A stretch of 64,000 nucleotides of DNA, from positions 1-64,000 of the forward strand of contig NZ_FMZU01000017.1 of the NCBI RefSeq assembly GCF_900101545.1, given 5' to 3'. Under the pieces are notes generated by a model that saw only the letters and a program-made list of their open reading frames with translations, was not told the origin of the DNA and did no database searches. The DNA is from Variovorax sp. CF079 (GTDB lineage Bacteria > Pseudomonadota > Gammaproteobacteria > Burkholderiales > Burkholderiaceae_C). The translations under genes were made by a program, and so were the position numbers. Shown here one piece after another: positions 63,752 through 64,000 of the stretch; positions within the stretch are counted from its first letter, which is position 1; each line of letters starts with the position of its first letter.

Positions 63752-64000
63752 ATGTCCGTGGTCTGCGACGTCTGCAGAACCTCCAACCCCAACAGCGCGA
63801 TGTTCTGCGACGGCTGCGCCAGCGCGCTGCGAGGCCTCGCGCCCACCGGCTTCTCCGCGATGGAATGGAGCAAGGGGCCGCGCCTGAACGGCTGGCCGAT
63901 ATCGAACAGGGCACCGCTGCTTGCTGACAGGCAGCCCGGCCGGAAGACCACGGGGTTGCGAACGCGCCTCGGCCTGCTGGCGTTCGCGGTGGGCACCGCC
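63752..64000 (+). CDS. Zinc-ribbon membrane protein paralogue (partial)
   Basis: The gene runs off the right edge after 83 codons. The start SVVCDVCRTSNPNSAMFCDG repeats the four-Cys zinc ribbon of the protein at 58262, and a hydrophobic stretch begins at the edge (LGLLAFAVGTA), placing the membrane helix at the same distance. The ribosome-site context AAGGAGTTCCCCC is also shared. The two genes are duplicates about 5.5 kb apart. Function unknown. Confidence 0.8.
   Translation, partial: MSVVCDVCRTSNPNSAMFCDGCASALRGLAPTGFSAMEWSKGPRLNGWPISNRAPLLADRQPGRKTTGLRTRLGLLAFAVGTA

Overview
The window is very GC-rich, densely coded DNA from what looks like a soil- or plant-associated betaproteobacterium of the Comamonadaceae, most like Variovorax. 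The reasons are the gene styles: four Bug/TctC-type periplasmic receptors, a DadA next to alaS, an imuA-imuB-dnaE2 mutasome, a DUF2868/DUF3482 pair, and Burkholderiales-type porin and LysR genes. I see no insertion sequence, prophage, CRISPR array, rRNA or replication origin. One tRNA is present (tRNA-Gly, anticodon CCC).

Layout. 0-7 kb: two solute-binding proteins, then a leftward alaS / ketopantoate-reductase-like / dadA operon. 7-14 kb: small orphan genes, a JmjC-like protein, a BBE-type flavoenzyme divergent from an NTF2-like/TetR/cytochrome c operon with a palindromic operator, the tRNA, an FHA protein, rnk, and an uncharacterised protein with a PD-(D/E)XK-like nuclease core. 14-19 kb: an XRE-cupin regulator divergent from a D-amino-acid dehydrogenase / Bug receptor / amidase operon carrying two copies of one operator. 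19-28.5 kb: an EF-G-like GTPase, a ceramidase-like membrane protein, a SixA-like phosphatase, an NnrU-like protein and the SOS mutasome under a perfect LexA box. 28.5-30 kb: a HigBA-type toxin-antitoxin pair whose toxin 5' end appears frameshifted, then an aldo/keto reductase.

30-41 kb is a catabolic island. A leftward seven-gene operon (FAD oxidoreductase, IclR regulator, aconitase X large and small subunits, IlvD/Edd dehydratase, porin, Bug receptor) faces two tandem rightward Bug receptors. It forms a self-contained uptake, dehydration and oxidation module for an unidentified hydroxy acid, and is the best candidate here for an undescribed pathway. An alpha/beta hydrolase and a LigB-type dioxygenase, divergent from a LysR regulator, follow.

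43-58 kb: an ABC exporter, a 24-residue membrane protein, the DUF2868-DUF3482 GTPase pair with an amidotransferase, PssA with a phospholipase-D lipoprotein, a penicillin-acylase-family lipoprotein, a phosphatase, CbpA/CbpM, and an 832-residue protein that appears to join double sensor-like domains to a CheW-like end without membrane segments. 58-64 kb: two paralogous zinc-ribbon membrane proteins flank an M20 dipeptidase, a GYD protein, an NTF2-like protein, and a scar where two divergent genes both seem to have lost their 5' ends.

Family names come from recognising motifs by eye; no database search was run.
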